Assembly: GCA_016192345.1 (NCBI GenBank)
Contig: JACPUH010000020.1
Span: forward strand, 1 to 34,063
Origin: Ignavibacteriales bacterium
GTDB taxonomy: Bacteria; Bacteroidota; Ignavibacteria; UBA10030
Direction: 5' to 3'
DNA length: 34,063 bases
In this document: positions 15,494-22,585 of the stretch, piece after piece
How positions within the stretch are numbered: position 1 is the first letter of the stretch
Layout: each line of letters begins with the position of its first letter
Position numbers and translations under genes: made by a program
The notes under the pieces: model-generated
Seen by the model: the letters and a program-made list of their open reading frames with translations, nothing else
Told to the model about the DNA's origin: nothing
The model's database searches: none

Positions 15494-16261
15494 TCATTCA
15501 TAGAGTTCACTTGCATCGGCGGCCGCAATCTCGACGAGGAAATCCGAAATCGCCTTGGTGACCACCTCCAGGTATTTCTTCCCTTTCTCCGGTGTCCCCT
15601 TTTTTGGGTTTCCTACGCCCGTGTCTTTTGTGACGGCCGTCCACGCACGCGGAGTCCAGGCCCACCGTTCACGCAGTCCCTTGATCTTGAACCGTCGCGC
15701 CCCTCCATCGCCCGCATCGGTCAAAGGCAGGACGAGATCCGGAGCGATATGCAACATCACGCTCGTCTCCATTTCCCCTGCGTGGTCGTCCCGCTCTTCA
15801 AAATAAGCCTTCTGGTCGATGATCTGCCACCAATTGATGGTGCAGAACAGCAGGTCGGAGAATTGCGGCTGCAGTTCACGGATCATCTGCTTGAAGTCGT
15901 TCCCGCCATGGCTGTTGAGGATGACAAGTTTGCGGATGTTCTGCCGGTGCAGGGAATCCGCCACATCGTGCAACAAAGCTGCCTGCGTGCTCGGGTTCAT
16001 GTTGATGGTGAGCCGGAGATCGAGTTGCCCGGTATTGACACCGTACGGAACGGTGGGAAGCACGACCACTTTTGCCCCCGCTCCCCAGGCAAGCCGGGCC
16101 GATTCAACAGCAACGTGGTCCGATTCAAACACGTCGGTTGCATACGGGAGGTGATAATTATGAGGCTCGGTTGCTCCCCAGGGAAGGATCGCGACTTCAT
16201 ACGAAGTGTCTTTGACTGTTTTCCAGGGTGTCTCGGCAAGGATATACGGGCGTGAAGGCAT
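15494..16261 (-). CDS. Creatininase family metal-dependent amidohydrolase
   Basis: This 255-residue cytoplasmic protein matches the creatininase (creatinine amidohydrolase/FAPy deformylase) family: LPWGATEPHNYHLPYATD (26-43) supplies metal ligands Glu32, His34 or His37 and Asp42, ILNSHGGND (114-122) supplies His118, and HAGEMETS (160-167) supplies Glu163. The family binds two divalent metals and opens cyclic amides or hydrolyses formamides. TEPHNYHLP, with HNYHLP in place of the more usual HGxHLP, suggests a divergent substrate. True creatinine use is unproven. The ATG at 16261 (MPSRPY) matches where homologues begin, and upstream frame extension to 16336 is low-quality sequence. No strong ribosome binding site is visible. 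Confidence 0.9.
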   Translation of the reverse strand: MPSRPYILAETPWKTVKDTSYEVAILPWGATEPHNYHLPYATDVFESDHVAVESARLAWGAGAKVVVLPTVPYGVNTGQLDLRLTINMNPSTQAALLHDVADSLHRQNIRKLVILNSHGGNDFKQMIRELQPQFSDLLFCTINWWQIIDQKAYFEERDDHAGEMETSVMLHIAPDLVLPLTDAGDGGARRFKIKGLRERWAWTPRAWTAVTKDTGVGNPKKGTPEKGKKYLEVVTKAISDFLVEIAAADASELYE

Positions 16262-16628
16262 GGAATGTTTTTCGGGATGTGAAATGGATTGAGGTGCGAC
16301 AGGTGGGAATGTAAAGGAATTCTCCTTGCGGAGCAAACGGTGGGGGGCCGGAGGCGTATAACTAAAACGTGCGTCAGCACGTTACTTCTTAGAACTGTGT
16401 TATACAGACCGGAGTTGCGAAAGCAACTGTCAATATGGTTTGAAAAATCAGAATTGGTGTAATTCGTGGCTGACAAAAAGAGTTTTTCAGCAACGTGCTA
16501 AGGGTCGCGAAGCGGTTTCAGGAAATGGAAAAGCCGGAGGGTTTCCGTGAATCCGTAGGGCCTGATGAAGGCCTGACAGGTTTCACTTCGTCTATCTCGC
16601 GAAAACCTGTCAGGTCTTTCCCGGGCCG
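16262..16628. other. 367-nt non-coding region with three hairpin/repeat units
   Basis: No gene. It contains AACGTGC-GTCA-GCACGTT (16366-16383), AGTTGC-GAAA-GCAACT (16413-16428), a third copy of AACGTGC at 16491-16497, and an AACCTGTCAGG inverted repeat (16572-16617). On the minus strand around 16449-16472 it reads like CACGAATTACACCAATT, another periodic unit. It separates the FecR-type gene end from the creatininase-family start. Confidence 0.55.
16572..16617. repeat. AAACCTGTCAGGTCT repeat, copy 1 (inverted pair)
   Basis: The 15-nt unit AAACCTGTCAGGTCT (16603-16617) is paired with its inverted form CCTGACAGGTTT (16572-16583), and could fold into a 12-bp stem. The identical 15-nt unit recurs at 27476-27490. 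It lies just beyond the stop codon of the FecR-type gene (16629). Confidence 0.7.
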
Positions 16629-17789
16629 TTATTGCCACACCCTCCACCACTCCTTGAAATCGAGGTGGAGATGGCGTTGCCAGGCGGCGATCATCCGGGC
16701 GTTGCCGTCCAGAACACCTTCCCGCGTTACACCTTCCGGTTCGGAAACGAGCGCAACAAGCCGGTCGTACACTTTTCCGCGGTCTGCCAAGCCCGCACGG
16801 AACACCAGGATCCAGAGCGTCATGGCATCAGCCGCGCGGGCCTCGGTCATCACGGTTGACAGGGCGGAAGATCCCCCATCTTCGAAATCGAATTGCTCCA
16901 GAGCTTTACGCAATTTCTCCGGCGTATCCTCCTCGAACGGCGTGCCGGGGCCTCGGCCCGGGCGGGTGATGCACATGGCCCCGGATGGGACGATCGATTC
17001 GCGCCCGCCGTGCTCCAGTGCCACCCAACCGGATGTTACATGGAGTACGCTTGCTCCTTCTTCATCCACCGTCAGGAGGTATTCGCATCCGAGGTCGATC
17101 GCCGTGGCCGAGGGGGTCTCGACGAAGAAGAGACGCGGCGGCGCCCAGATGCGCGCATGGATCGTTCCCTGTTCGAGGGCCAGACGATGGTTGGTCATCT
17201 TTGCTTCAAGCAGGCGAAGTCGGGAGTTCGGCTCCACGTTGACCTGACCAATCGCACCGACCGTGATCTTGGCCCGGGAACCATCGTCCGTGACCAACTG
17301 CTCGCCGACCCGGATCGTTCCCGTATTTTCGAGAGCCTCGGAATCGATGCGTGGGGTTCCCTCCAGGCGGGCCACCTGCCAGGCAGGTGTCGAAGATTTG
17401 CTGGCGAACCAGAAGCATCCCAGCCCGACAACCAAAGCCGCCGCCGCTGCAAAAGAGCGCTTGATCCGGAGGGATGATCCCATGCTCTTCACCACTTCTG
17501 TAGAGAGATTCGTGTTTGCCGATCGCGGGGGTTCCCATCGTGTTGAGAAGGGTCCGGCAAGGATCTTCTGAGGTCCCAACCGGGCATCGATTCCCTCCCA
17601 CAAATCACGCGGGGGATCGATGGAGACAGGCAACGCGGATGCTTTGTCCAGCACGGATCGAAGCGCCGCCAATTCCTGTCGGCATGCCGCGCAATCCTTG
17701 AGATGGAGCTCGACGGATTTCTGTTGCCCGAGAGGCAATGTCCCGTCAAGAATGTCGTTCAACAGCAGTTGTACTTCGGTGCAGTTCAT
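16629..17789 (-). CDS. Anti-sigma factor: zinc-finger domain fused to FecR domain
   Basis: The 386-residue protein joins two regulator types. Residues 1-45 form a cytoplasmic zf-HC2 anti-sigma domain with ligands Cys3, His29, Cys33 and Cys36 (HLKDCAACRQEL). A single membrane helix (about 112-129, FAAAAALVVGLGCFWFA) is followed by a periplasmic FecR-like domain (about 135-250: GEQLVTDDGSRAKITVGAIG, NSRLRLLEA, IDLGCEYLLTVDEEGASVLHVTSG). A C-terminal extension ends in HLHLDFKEWWRVWQ. It should hold the ECF sigma factor encoded directly upstream, releasing it upon an envelope signal. Its ATG overlaps the sigma stop as ATGA (17786-17789), showing translational coupling. Longer upstream frames are excluded by that coupling. 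Confidence 0.93.
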   Translation of the reverse strand: MNCTEVQLLLNDILDGTLPLGQQKSVELHLKDCAACRQELAALRSVLDKASALPVSIDPPRDLWEGIDARLGPQKILAGPFSTRWEPPRSANTNLSTEVVKSMGSSLRIKRSFAAAAALVVGLGCFWFASKSSTPAWQVARLEGTPRIDSEALENTGTIRVGEQLVTDDGSRAKITVGAIGQVNVEPNSRLRLLEAKMTNHRLALEQGTIHARIWAPPRLFFVETPSATAIDLGCEYLLTVDEEGASVLHVTSGWVALEHGGRESIVPSGAMCITRPGRGPGTPFEEDTPEKLRKALEQFDFEDGGSSALSTVMTEARAADAMTLWILVFRAGLADRGKVYDRLVALVSEPEGVTREGVLDGNARMIAAWQRHLHLDFKEWWRVWQ

Positions 17790-18364
17790 GGTTCCAATGC
17801 CTCCCGCAGGAGCTTTCGGGCGCGGTGGAGTTGTGCTTTGCACGTTCCCACGGCAGTCCCCATCTGCTCCGCGATTTCCTCATGTTTATATCCCTCGATA
17901 TCATGCAGGACGAATACCAGCCTGGCCTGCGACGGAAGTTTTTCAATTGCCTCCTCCAAGTCAAGAGTCGTCCCCGGTTCCGGCGTTCCTGAAGAGCGAT
18001 CGTACGGTTCAAGGTCGTCTGTTGTCATGACGCGCGCGGTCCGTCGGGTCCCGGAACGGTAATCGGACAGTACGACGTTCACCGCCAGCCTGTGGAGCCA
18101 GGACGAAAATGCGCTCTCCCCGCGGAAGGACCCGATCATTTCCCAGGTCCTGACGAACACGTCCTGCGTCAGCTCCTCGGCGCGTGACCGGTTGCCGCAG
18201 GTCCGAACACAGAGAGCATAGACGCGCCCCACATGGTCGCGGTAGAGCTGTTCGAACGCAGAGCGGTCCCCCTGCTGTGCGCGGCGCACGGCCTCACTCA
18301 AAAACGCGGTGCTCTGATGCTTTGCCTCCAGGACAACCTCCGGTGCGGCGACTTGGGCGAACAT
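17786..18364 (-). CDS. ECF RNA polymerase sigma factor (RpoE-like)
   Basis: This 192-residue sigma70-family ECF factor has region 2 at about 25-95 (FEQLYRDHVGRVYALCVRTCGNRSRAEELTQDVFVRTWE, with TWEMIGSFRGESAFSSWLHRLAVNVVLSDYR contacting the -10). A 40-residue linker is followed by region 4 at about 135-190 (EAIEKLPSQARLVFVLHDIEGYKHEEIAEQMGTAVGTCKAQLHRARKLLREAL, the -35-binding helix-turn-helix). It directs RNA polymerase to envelope-stress-type promoters. Its gene is coupled by a 4-nt overlap to a zinc-finger/FecR anti-sigma gene. A promoter motif 23 nt upstream of its ATG is shared with two genes for exported proteins elsewhere in the window, implying autoregulation. Confidence 0.95.
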   Translation of the reverse strand: MFAQVAAPEVVLEAKHQSTAFLSEAVRRAQQGDRSAFEQLYRDHVGRVYALCVRTCGNRSRAEELTQDVFVRTWEMIGSFRGESAFSSWLHRLAVNVVLSDYRSGTRRTARVMTTDDLEPYDRSSGTPEPGTTLDLEEAIEKLPSQARLVFVLHDIEGYKHEEIAEQMGTAVGTCKAQLHRARKLLREALEP

Positions 18365-18386
18365 ACGTTCCGGTACCTTTCGTGAA

Positions 18387-18418
18387 GTATGATACCGGAT
18401 GGGGCAAGATGGTTTGAA
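18387..18418 (-). promoter_or_regulatory. Predicted ECF sigma promoter, site 3 (autoregulation)
   Basis: On the minus strand: TTCAAACC (18411-18418), 14-nt spacer, GGTATCATAC (18387-18396). The -10 block is 23 nt from the sigma ATG (18364), the same distance as site 1. Extended similarity to site 1 includes the flanking bases TTTCAAACCAT and CGGTATCATAC. Confidence 0.75.
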
Positions 18419-18557
18419 ATTCTCAGAAATGAAACAGGGTGAAGGTCGAGGGCAAGGTCTGTCCCGGACTTAACGGCAATCCGGGGGTGGGAGACCAGAA
18501 GTAGAGGAAGCTTGGGGTTAGGTTGAGGGATCCTGGGGAATTGGTCCTGCTCGCTGC

Positions 18558-18593
18558 AAAAAGAACCCAACTCCGTTGCTCCGGAGTCGGGTC
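18558..18593 (-). terminator. Intrinsic terminator of the VOC protein gene
   Basis: On the minus strand a 12-bp stem (GACCCGACTCCG with CGGAGTTGGGTT, two G-U pairs, 6-nt loop) is followed closely by five Ts (complement of 18558-18562). It begins 10 nt beyond the stop at 18603 and separates the VOC gene from the ECF promoter downstream. Confidence 0.82.
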
Positions 18594-18602
18594 CCTTCCA
18601 GG

Positions 18603-18959
18603 CTATTGCTGTTCTTCCTTGACCAGACCGATCATATGCCCTTCGGGATCTGAAAAGAGGGCGAAGGTGACCATGCCGGGGATGACGGTCGTGGGCATTA
18701 CGACCTTTCCTCCCAACGCCGTCACTTTTTTCAGATGCTCATCGGGGTCCTTGACCTGAACGTAAAACGTGACATAGCCGGACTGGCCGGGTTGGGCAGC
18801 GCCGATGCCTCCTCCGATGCCTCCTTGCTCCGCCGTCACCAAGCCGTACTGGATCGGATTGTTGGCGTCGATCTTCCAATCGAAGAGTTTGCTGTAGAAA
18901 TCATGCAGCTTCTTTCCATCCTTGCCAATGACCTCAAAATGCACAACGGGTGCGCCCAT
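18603..18959 (-). CDS. VOC family (glyoxalase/bleomycin-resistance fold) protein
   Basis: This is a 118-residue single VOC module: VVHFEVIGKDGKKLHDFYSKLFDWKI (starting at 5), GIGGGIGAAQPGQSGYVTFYVQVKD, HLKKVTALGGKVVMPTTVIPGMVTFALFSDPEGHMIGLV. Candidate metal-site residues are His7 and the C-terminal acidic/His region (SDPEGHMIGL). This pattern (FEVIGKDG, GGIGG) is common in small proteins annotated as glyoxalase-like with unknown substrate. The ATG at 18959 follows an AAGGAGG-type element (complement of 18963-18971). It is followed by its own terminator at 18558-18593. Proteins of this family act as lyases, isomerases or ligand binders, so no reaction is assigned. Confidence 0.9.
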   Translation of the reverse strand: MGAPVVHFEVIGKDGKKLHDFYSKLFDWKIDANNPIQYGLVTAEQGGIGGGIGAAQPGQSGYVTFYVQVKDPDEHLKKVTALGGKVVMPTTVIPGMVTFALFSDPEGHMIGLVKEEQQ

Positions 18960-19023
18960 GCGTTACCTCCTTGTATGAATGTGGTGATATTGTTGTCTTC
19001 AAGGAAATTCCATTCAGCAACGA

Positions 19024-19395
19024 TCAAGAGGCTGAGGTCTGTGCGCTCTCCGGACCTTTGCCGTACTTTTGCGTCGCATACCCGACGATCAAACCGACGA
19101 TGCTGCCGGGGATCATGATCTCGATCCAGTAGTGGTTCCCTGATGCGTCCGGCATCGCGGCAATCAGGAATGCCAGGACCAGTCCGATCAGGAAGCCGAA
19201 GATCAATCCTTTCTGGAGCGATTGGACCTTCTTCGCATAGTACCCGATGATGATGCCGCCGATGAGCCCCTTGATAGTCGACCCGATCACGATCTCCATG
19301 ATCATGGGGGCAGCATCGGGTGTGAAGAGTGCGGTGAGGCCGTCGAAGACCCCTAAAATACCGCCGATGATCAAGCCGATGATTGGTTTTGACAT
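19024..19395 (-). CDS. Small glycine-rich membrane protein
   Basis: This is a 123-residue protein with about four membrane helices, the first and last rich in Gly and Ile: PIIGLIIGGILGVFDGLTALF, IKGLIGGIIIGYYAKKV, LIFGFLIGLVLAFLIAAM, MIPGSIVGLIVGYATQKYG. The GxxxG-type helices resemble pore or packing modules. I do not recognise the family. Two halves look alike (GLIIGG / GLIGGIIIGYYAKK / GSIVGLIVGYATQK), so an internal duplication is likely. The ATG at 19395 follows GGAG at good spacing, excluding the short extension to 19410. Its leader is a 30-nt periodic T-rich repeat. The neighbouring gene at 19472 also encodes a small membrane protein. Confidence 0.78.
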   Translation of the reverse strand: MSKPIIGLIIGGILGVFDGLTALFTPDAAPMIMEIVIGSTIKGLIGGIIIGYYAKKVQSLQKGLIFGFLIGLVLAFLIAAMPDASGNHYWIEIMIPGSIVGLIVGYATQKYGKGPESAQTSAS

Positions 19396-19408
19396 GCGAA
19401 CTCCTTTC

Positions 19409-19440
19409 AATTAAAAATTAAAAACTAAAAATGAAAAATG
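19409..19440. repeat. 7-nt tandem repeat TTAAAAA in a leader
   Basis: Four tandem 7-nt units start at 19411: TTAAAAA, TTAAAAA, CTAAAAA, TGAAAAA. On the minus strand the repeat becomes a U-rich leader immediately before the ribosome binding site of the membrane protein gene starting at 19395. Confidence 0.75.
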
Positions 19441-19471
19441 CGGGGATTCATTGCCCCCGGGATGAATTGGA

Positions 19472-19894
19472 TTAGAGTTTAAACTCTGACGCACGAAATG
19501 TTCTCCGGTGAACAAACCCGATGATGATGCCGGCAATTCCCCAGATAACGGTTACCCAGAGCGCCGGAGCCATCATGACAAGAAACGAGGTTTGGATCAT
19601 GGCGTAGGCATGCAATCCCATCGGGACGGAGACAAAGAGGGCCATGACGACGCCGGCCTTCAGCCCCTCGCGCCACCATGGTCCTCCCCGGAAGAGGATC
19701 TGGTAGAGGAAGGCCATCAGGAACGCGGTGATCAGCAGTGCGAGAAGGTGGTATTGAACCAACGGTGCCGGTCGTAAGTTCTCGTACCGATCCGGTGGTC
19801 CATCCGGGAAGAACACGGGAAAGAGGGCCGCGTTGACCACGATCAGGTAGATGAAGGCTGCGAGTGTCGCGAGCAGGAGCAGTTTATAGTTCAA
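19472..19894 (-). CDS. Small four-helix membrane protein, unknown function
   Basis: This is a 140-residue protein with four hydrophobic segments: about 4-28 (LLLLATLAAFIYLIVVNAALFPVFF), 47-68 (YHLLALLITAFLMAFLYQILF), 79-100 (AGVVMALFVSVPMGLHAYAMI) and 105-130 (FLVMMAPALWVTVIWGIAGIIIGFV), ending in a basic tail. Its layout resembles DUF1761-like proteins, but I cannot confirm this. The start at 19894 is an ATG with AGGGAGG about 7 nt upstream. The stop codon lies inside a perfect 14-nt palindrome. It is encoded between a GyrI-like gene and another small membrane protein gene on the same strand. Confidence 0.75.
   Translation of the reverse strand: MNYKLLLLATLAAFIYLIVVNAALFPVFFPDGPPDRYENLRPAPLVQYHLLALLITAFLMAFLYQILFRGGPWWREGLKAGVVMALFVSVPMGLHAYAMIQTSFLVMMAPALWVTVIWGIAGIIIGFVHRRTFRASEFKL
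19474..19487. repeat. Perfect 14-nt palindrome over a stop codon
   Basis: AGAGTTTAAACTCT is its own reverse complement and covers the last codons (EFKL) and part of the TAA of the membrane protein gene. It could form a short hairpin at the mRNA end or bind a dimeric protein. It may also be chance. Confidence 0.5.
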
Positions 19895-19920
19895 TGCGCT
19901 TCCTCCCTGTGAACATGATA

Positions 19921-20382
19921 TCAGGCAATTTCGAGATAGATCTCAAACATGACCTCTCCGTTTTCCATCGTAACATGCTGGTGCCCGCCGGAAACGCCGG
20001 CCATGATCTTGTTCGTTCCCATATACTGAATCAGTGCCCCGTACGCCGCAGGGATCGATTCCGCAGGATTGCCGCCGACTTTTGTATGCAGATACTCTCC
20101 CTGCTTCATCCTGTAGATGAAATACGGGGGTTCAACCGCCACCGGTTGTTTCACCACCACTCCCTGAAAGCTCCGCAATTCCTCCGGCTTTTTCTGTGAA
20201 GGGTCGTCAAAGTACACGCCGAACACGTTGTAGGGAGGGAACGGGATATTGTTCTTTCGAAGATACGATTCCACCTCCGTAACGTACTCCTTCACGTTTT
20301 CGTACGGTCCGAAGAATTCCCTGCACACGGTTACGATTTCCTGATGAAGGGTGATACGTTCCACGGCCGGTGCAGTGCTCAT
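19921..20382 (-). CDS. GyrI-like/effector-binding domain protein
   Basis: This is a 153-residue soluble protein resembling the stand-alone GyrI-like small-molecule-binding domain (SHS2 repeats, as in SbmC and the C-terminal half of Rob/BmrR). It has two halves with alternating strands and helices: YVTEVESYLRKNNIPFPPYNVFGVYFDDP, then YRMKQGEYLHTKVGGNPAESIPAAYGALIQYM and MFEIYLEIA at the end, where the acidic E in FEIYLEI is typical. Such domains bind hydrophobic or cationic ligands or shield gyrase. The ATG at 20382 has AAGGA about 7 nt upstream and is preferred to the TTG at 20385. It lies 33 nt downstream of the WD40 gene stop and could be the last gene of that operon. Confidence 0.78.
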   Translation of the reverse strand: MSTAPAVERITLHQEIVTVCREFFGPYENVKEYVTEVESYLRKNNIPFPPYNVFGVYFDDPSQKKPEELRSFQGVVVKQPVAVEPPYFIYRMKQGEYLHTKVGGNPAESIPAAYGALIQYMGTNKIMAGVSGGHQHVTMENGEVMFEIYLEIA

Positions 20383-20415
20383 CAAGAGGTCCTTTTGATG
20401 GAAGGGTGTTCCGTT

Positions 20416-22437
20416 CTAAAACCGGTAATACCAGATTTTTCCTTGAGACGACGAAAGAAATATTTCATTCGCGGATACAAACTTGCTTGAATAGATGATA
20501 TCCTCGTATCCATGGTACGTTAAGGTGCATGCACCCGTAGTTAGGTTCCAAAGTTTAAATGTTTGATCATACGACCCACTGATGATATAACTGTTGTCTG
20601 CGGAAAAGGAAATGCCATATCCGGATTTTTCATGCCCTTGCAGGAGGGCTTTCCGTTTCAATGTTTTTGCATCCCATACCTCGATGTTCTTCCCACAAAA
20701 TGCCGCCAGAAGCGTGCCGTCCGGGCTTAGGGCCATTTCCTGGATTCCCTCGGCGCATTTGAACAGACCGATCTCTTCCCACGTGCCGGTGCTGAACGCT
20801 CGGACGGCCCCATCATGAAAACCGATATAGGCGGTGGATTCATCGGGGCTTATGACAATTCGAAACGGAGCGGAATCAAACCGGAGAACGTTCAATTCCT
20901 TCTCAGAGTTCACGTTCCAGATCCGAAGCGTACTATCGCCAACGGAAAGAATCTGTTTCTTTTCATCCACGTAGGCTATCCCGTCAACCCTTGCTGAATG
21001 CCCTGCCAGTGTTTTTACCTCCCTGGAAGTTTGAATATCCCATACTCGTACCACACCGTCAAAACTGGAAGTAAACAGGGTTTTTGAATCCTTACTGATA
21101 GTAGCACAAAGCCCGCTTTGCATTCCCACATGGGAAACGGCATTTCCTGTCGAGGCATCATACAGAATGAGTTTTTTATCAGAGCACGGTGCCGCAAAAT
21201 ATTTCTTATCGGAAGTAAAGGGAGTCTGCCACGGTCCGAAATTACAGATTTTGTACGTTGTTTCAAAAGGTCTGGTCAAATCCCATTGCTTGATTGTCCC
21301 ATCCAGTGACGAGGAGAACACGGAGGTTCCACTGTTCGACCATGCGAGACCACTGACGGTATTCACATGGCCGATACATGATTGCTTCCTGGAAAAGTCC
21401 GATGTATTCCAGAGAAGTATGGTCTGGTCCTCGCCTCCGGTCGCGAGCCATTTTCCATCAGGTGAAAAACTCACTGCCTTGATTATTTTGGTATGACCGA
21501 CCCATGGTTCAATGCGATGAAGCACCTTGCCATCTTTAACATCCAGGAGGTACACTCTGTAATCGGCGCTGCCCAATGCCAACGTTTTCCCGTCGGGGCT
21601 GATATCGATGCTGTGAAATGCATTATAACCGGAAGGATCGGATAAATCAAAATTCCAGTTTTGATTTCCCGTTTGAACATTATAGGAGTATGCGATTTCT
21701 CCCCAGGTTGCAATAAGGATATCGTGCCCGTCAGGCGTAAACACAATGCCGGAGGCCGGGTGATTATCCAATTCAATCCGTCTCTCTTCGTGCAAATCGT
21801 TCACATTCAAGAGCTTGGCAAAACCAAATATGTAAGGTTTCCTTTCGTTGAGTCGCTCCCACGAAACCACTCCGAGCATGGAGTTATCCGGACTGAATCT
21901 GACCTGATAAATTCCCTGTGAGAATGATCCCTCATTTTTCGCGAGCTGTTTCCCCGTTGTTACATCCCAGAGTATCACCGCGTGGTCCCTTCCGCCGGAT
22001 GCCAGTCGTTTCCCGTCGCTGCTAAAATCAAGCGTGCTGATGGATGATGAGTGACCTTTGAGTTCCCTGATAATCTCAAACCCGGGGAAGGAGTACAGAA
22101 CAATGCTGCCATCTGATCCGCTCACAGCAACGATTGTTCCGTCCGGACCCACTTTTACATTCGTAAACGTTACTCCATTTTGGCCGGTGAGGGTATGTGT
22201 GCTTTGATCCAGTGCAGCCTTGAGAAACCGCCATTCGATGTCCCGGTATTGTTCGTCACAGGCATTCAGGTAACCGGTTGCCGTGCTTATTTTGTTGAGT
22301 TGTAAAAAAGCTTCTGCGGCGGCAATTTGTGTCAGATAGAGCTGATAGGATGGATCATCCCTCGTTTGGCCCTGTGCGTTGCAAGGGTGGTGTACGATTC
22401 CAAGAGTCAAAACAAGGGGGATGATTATTTTCTGCAT
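20416..22437 (-). CDS. Exported WD40 repeat protein
   Basis: The 673-residue protein has a signal peptide (MQKIIIPLVLTLGIVHHPCNAQGQ) and, from about residue 80 onward, at least ten recognisable WD40 blades, such as SGGRDHAVILWDVTTGKQL, ATGGEDQTILLWNTSDF, SSSLDGTIKQWDLTR, TSSFDGVVRVWDIQTS, STLRIWNVNS, NIEVWDAKTL and SGSYDQTFKLWNLTTG. The count suggests two seven-bladed propellers in tandem. The N-terminal part (YQLYLTQIAAAEAFLQLNKISTATGYLNACDEQYRDIEW) matches the helical segment often placed before WD40 repeats in kinase-linked proteins. It is encoded after a sigma factor and a Ser/Thr kinase and may be their sensor or effector scaffold outside the cytoplasm. Its composition is less GC-rich by eye than the surrounding genes. 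Confidence 0.9.
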   Translation of the reverse strand: MQKIIIPLVLTLGIVHHPCNAQGQTRDDPSYQLYLTQIAAAEAFLQLNKISTATGYLNACDEQYRDIEWRFLKAALDQSTHTLTGQNGVTFTNVKVGPDGTIVAVSGSDGSIVLYSFPGFEIIRELKGHSSSISTLDFSSDGKRLASGGRDHAVILWDVTTGKQLAKNEGSFSQGIYQVRFSPDNSMLGVVSWERLNERKPYIFGFAKLLNVNDLHEERRIELDNHPASGIVFTPDGHDILIATWGEIAYSYNVQTGNQNWNFDLSDPSGYNAFHSIDISPDGKTLALGSADYRVYLLDVKDGKVLHRIEPWVGHTKIIKAVSFSPDGKWLATGGEDQTILLWNTSDFSRKQSCIGHVNTVSGLAWSNSGTSVFSSSLDGTIKQWDLTRPFETTYKICNFGPWQTPFTSDKKYFAAPCSDKKLILYDASTGNAVSHVGMQSGLCATISKDSKTLFTSSFDGVVRVWDIQTSREVKTLAGHSARVDGIAYVDEKKQILSVGDSTLRIWNVNSEKELNVLRFDSAPFRIVISPDESTAYIGFHDGAVRAFSTGTWEEIGLFKCAEGIQEMALSPDGTLLAAFCGKNIEVWDAKTLKRKALLQGHEKSGYGISFSADNSYIISGSYDQTFKLWNLTTGACTLTYHGYEDIIYSSKFVSANEIFLSSSQGKIWYYRF

Positions 22438-22585
22438 TGTCTTCCTTGAACGTTTTTCGGGTTTACTTGGTTTGCGGGAAATACTCGCGTGAAGCCTTCT
22501 TCATGAATGCCCCTCCACACTTCTCTTACACGGAATCTGAAAATTCTTTGAGTGGAAGCGCCGGAAAACTTTGCCGCAGTGGTTT

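Noticed and set aside
16429..16440. ATGGTTTGAAA near 16434, resembling the -35 block of the ECF motif
   Set aside because: No GGTATC-type second block at the 14-nt distance; the nearest similar sequence is about 24 nt away.
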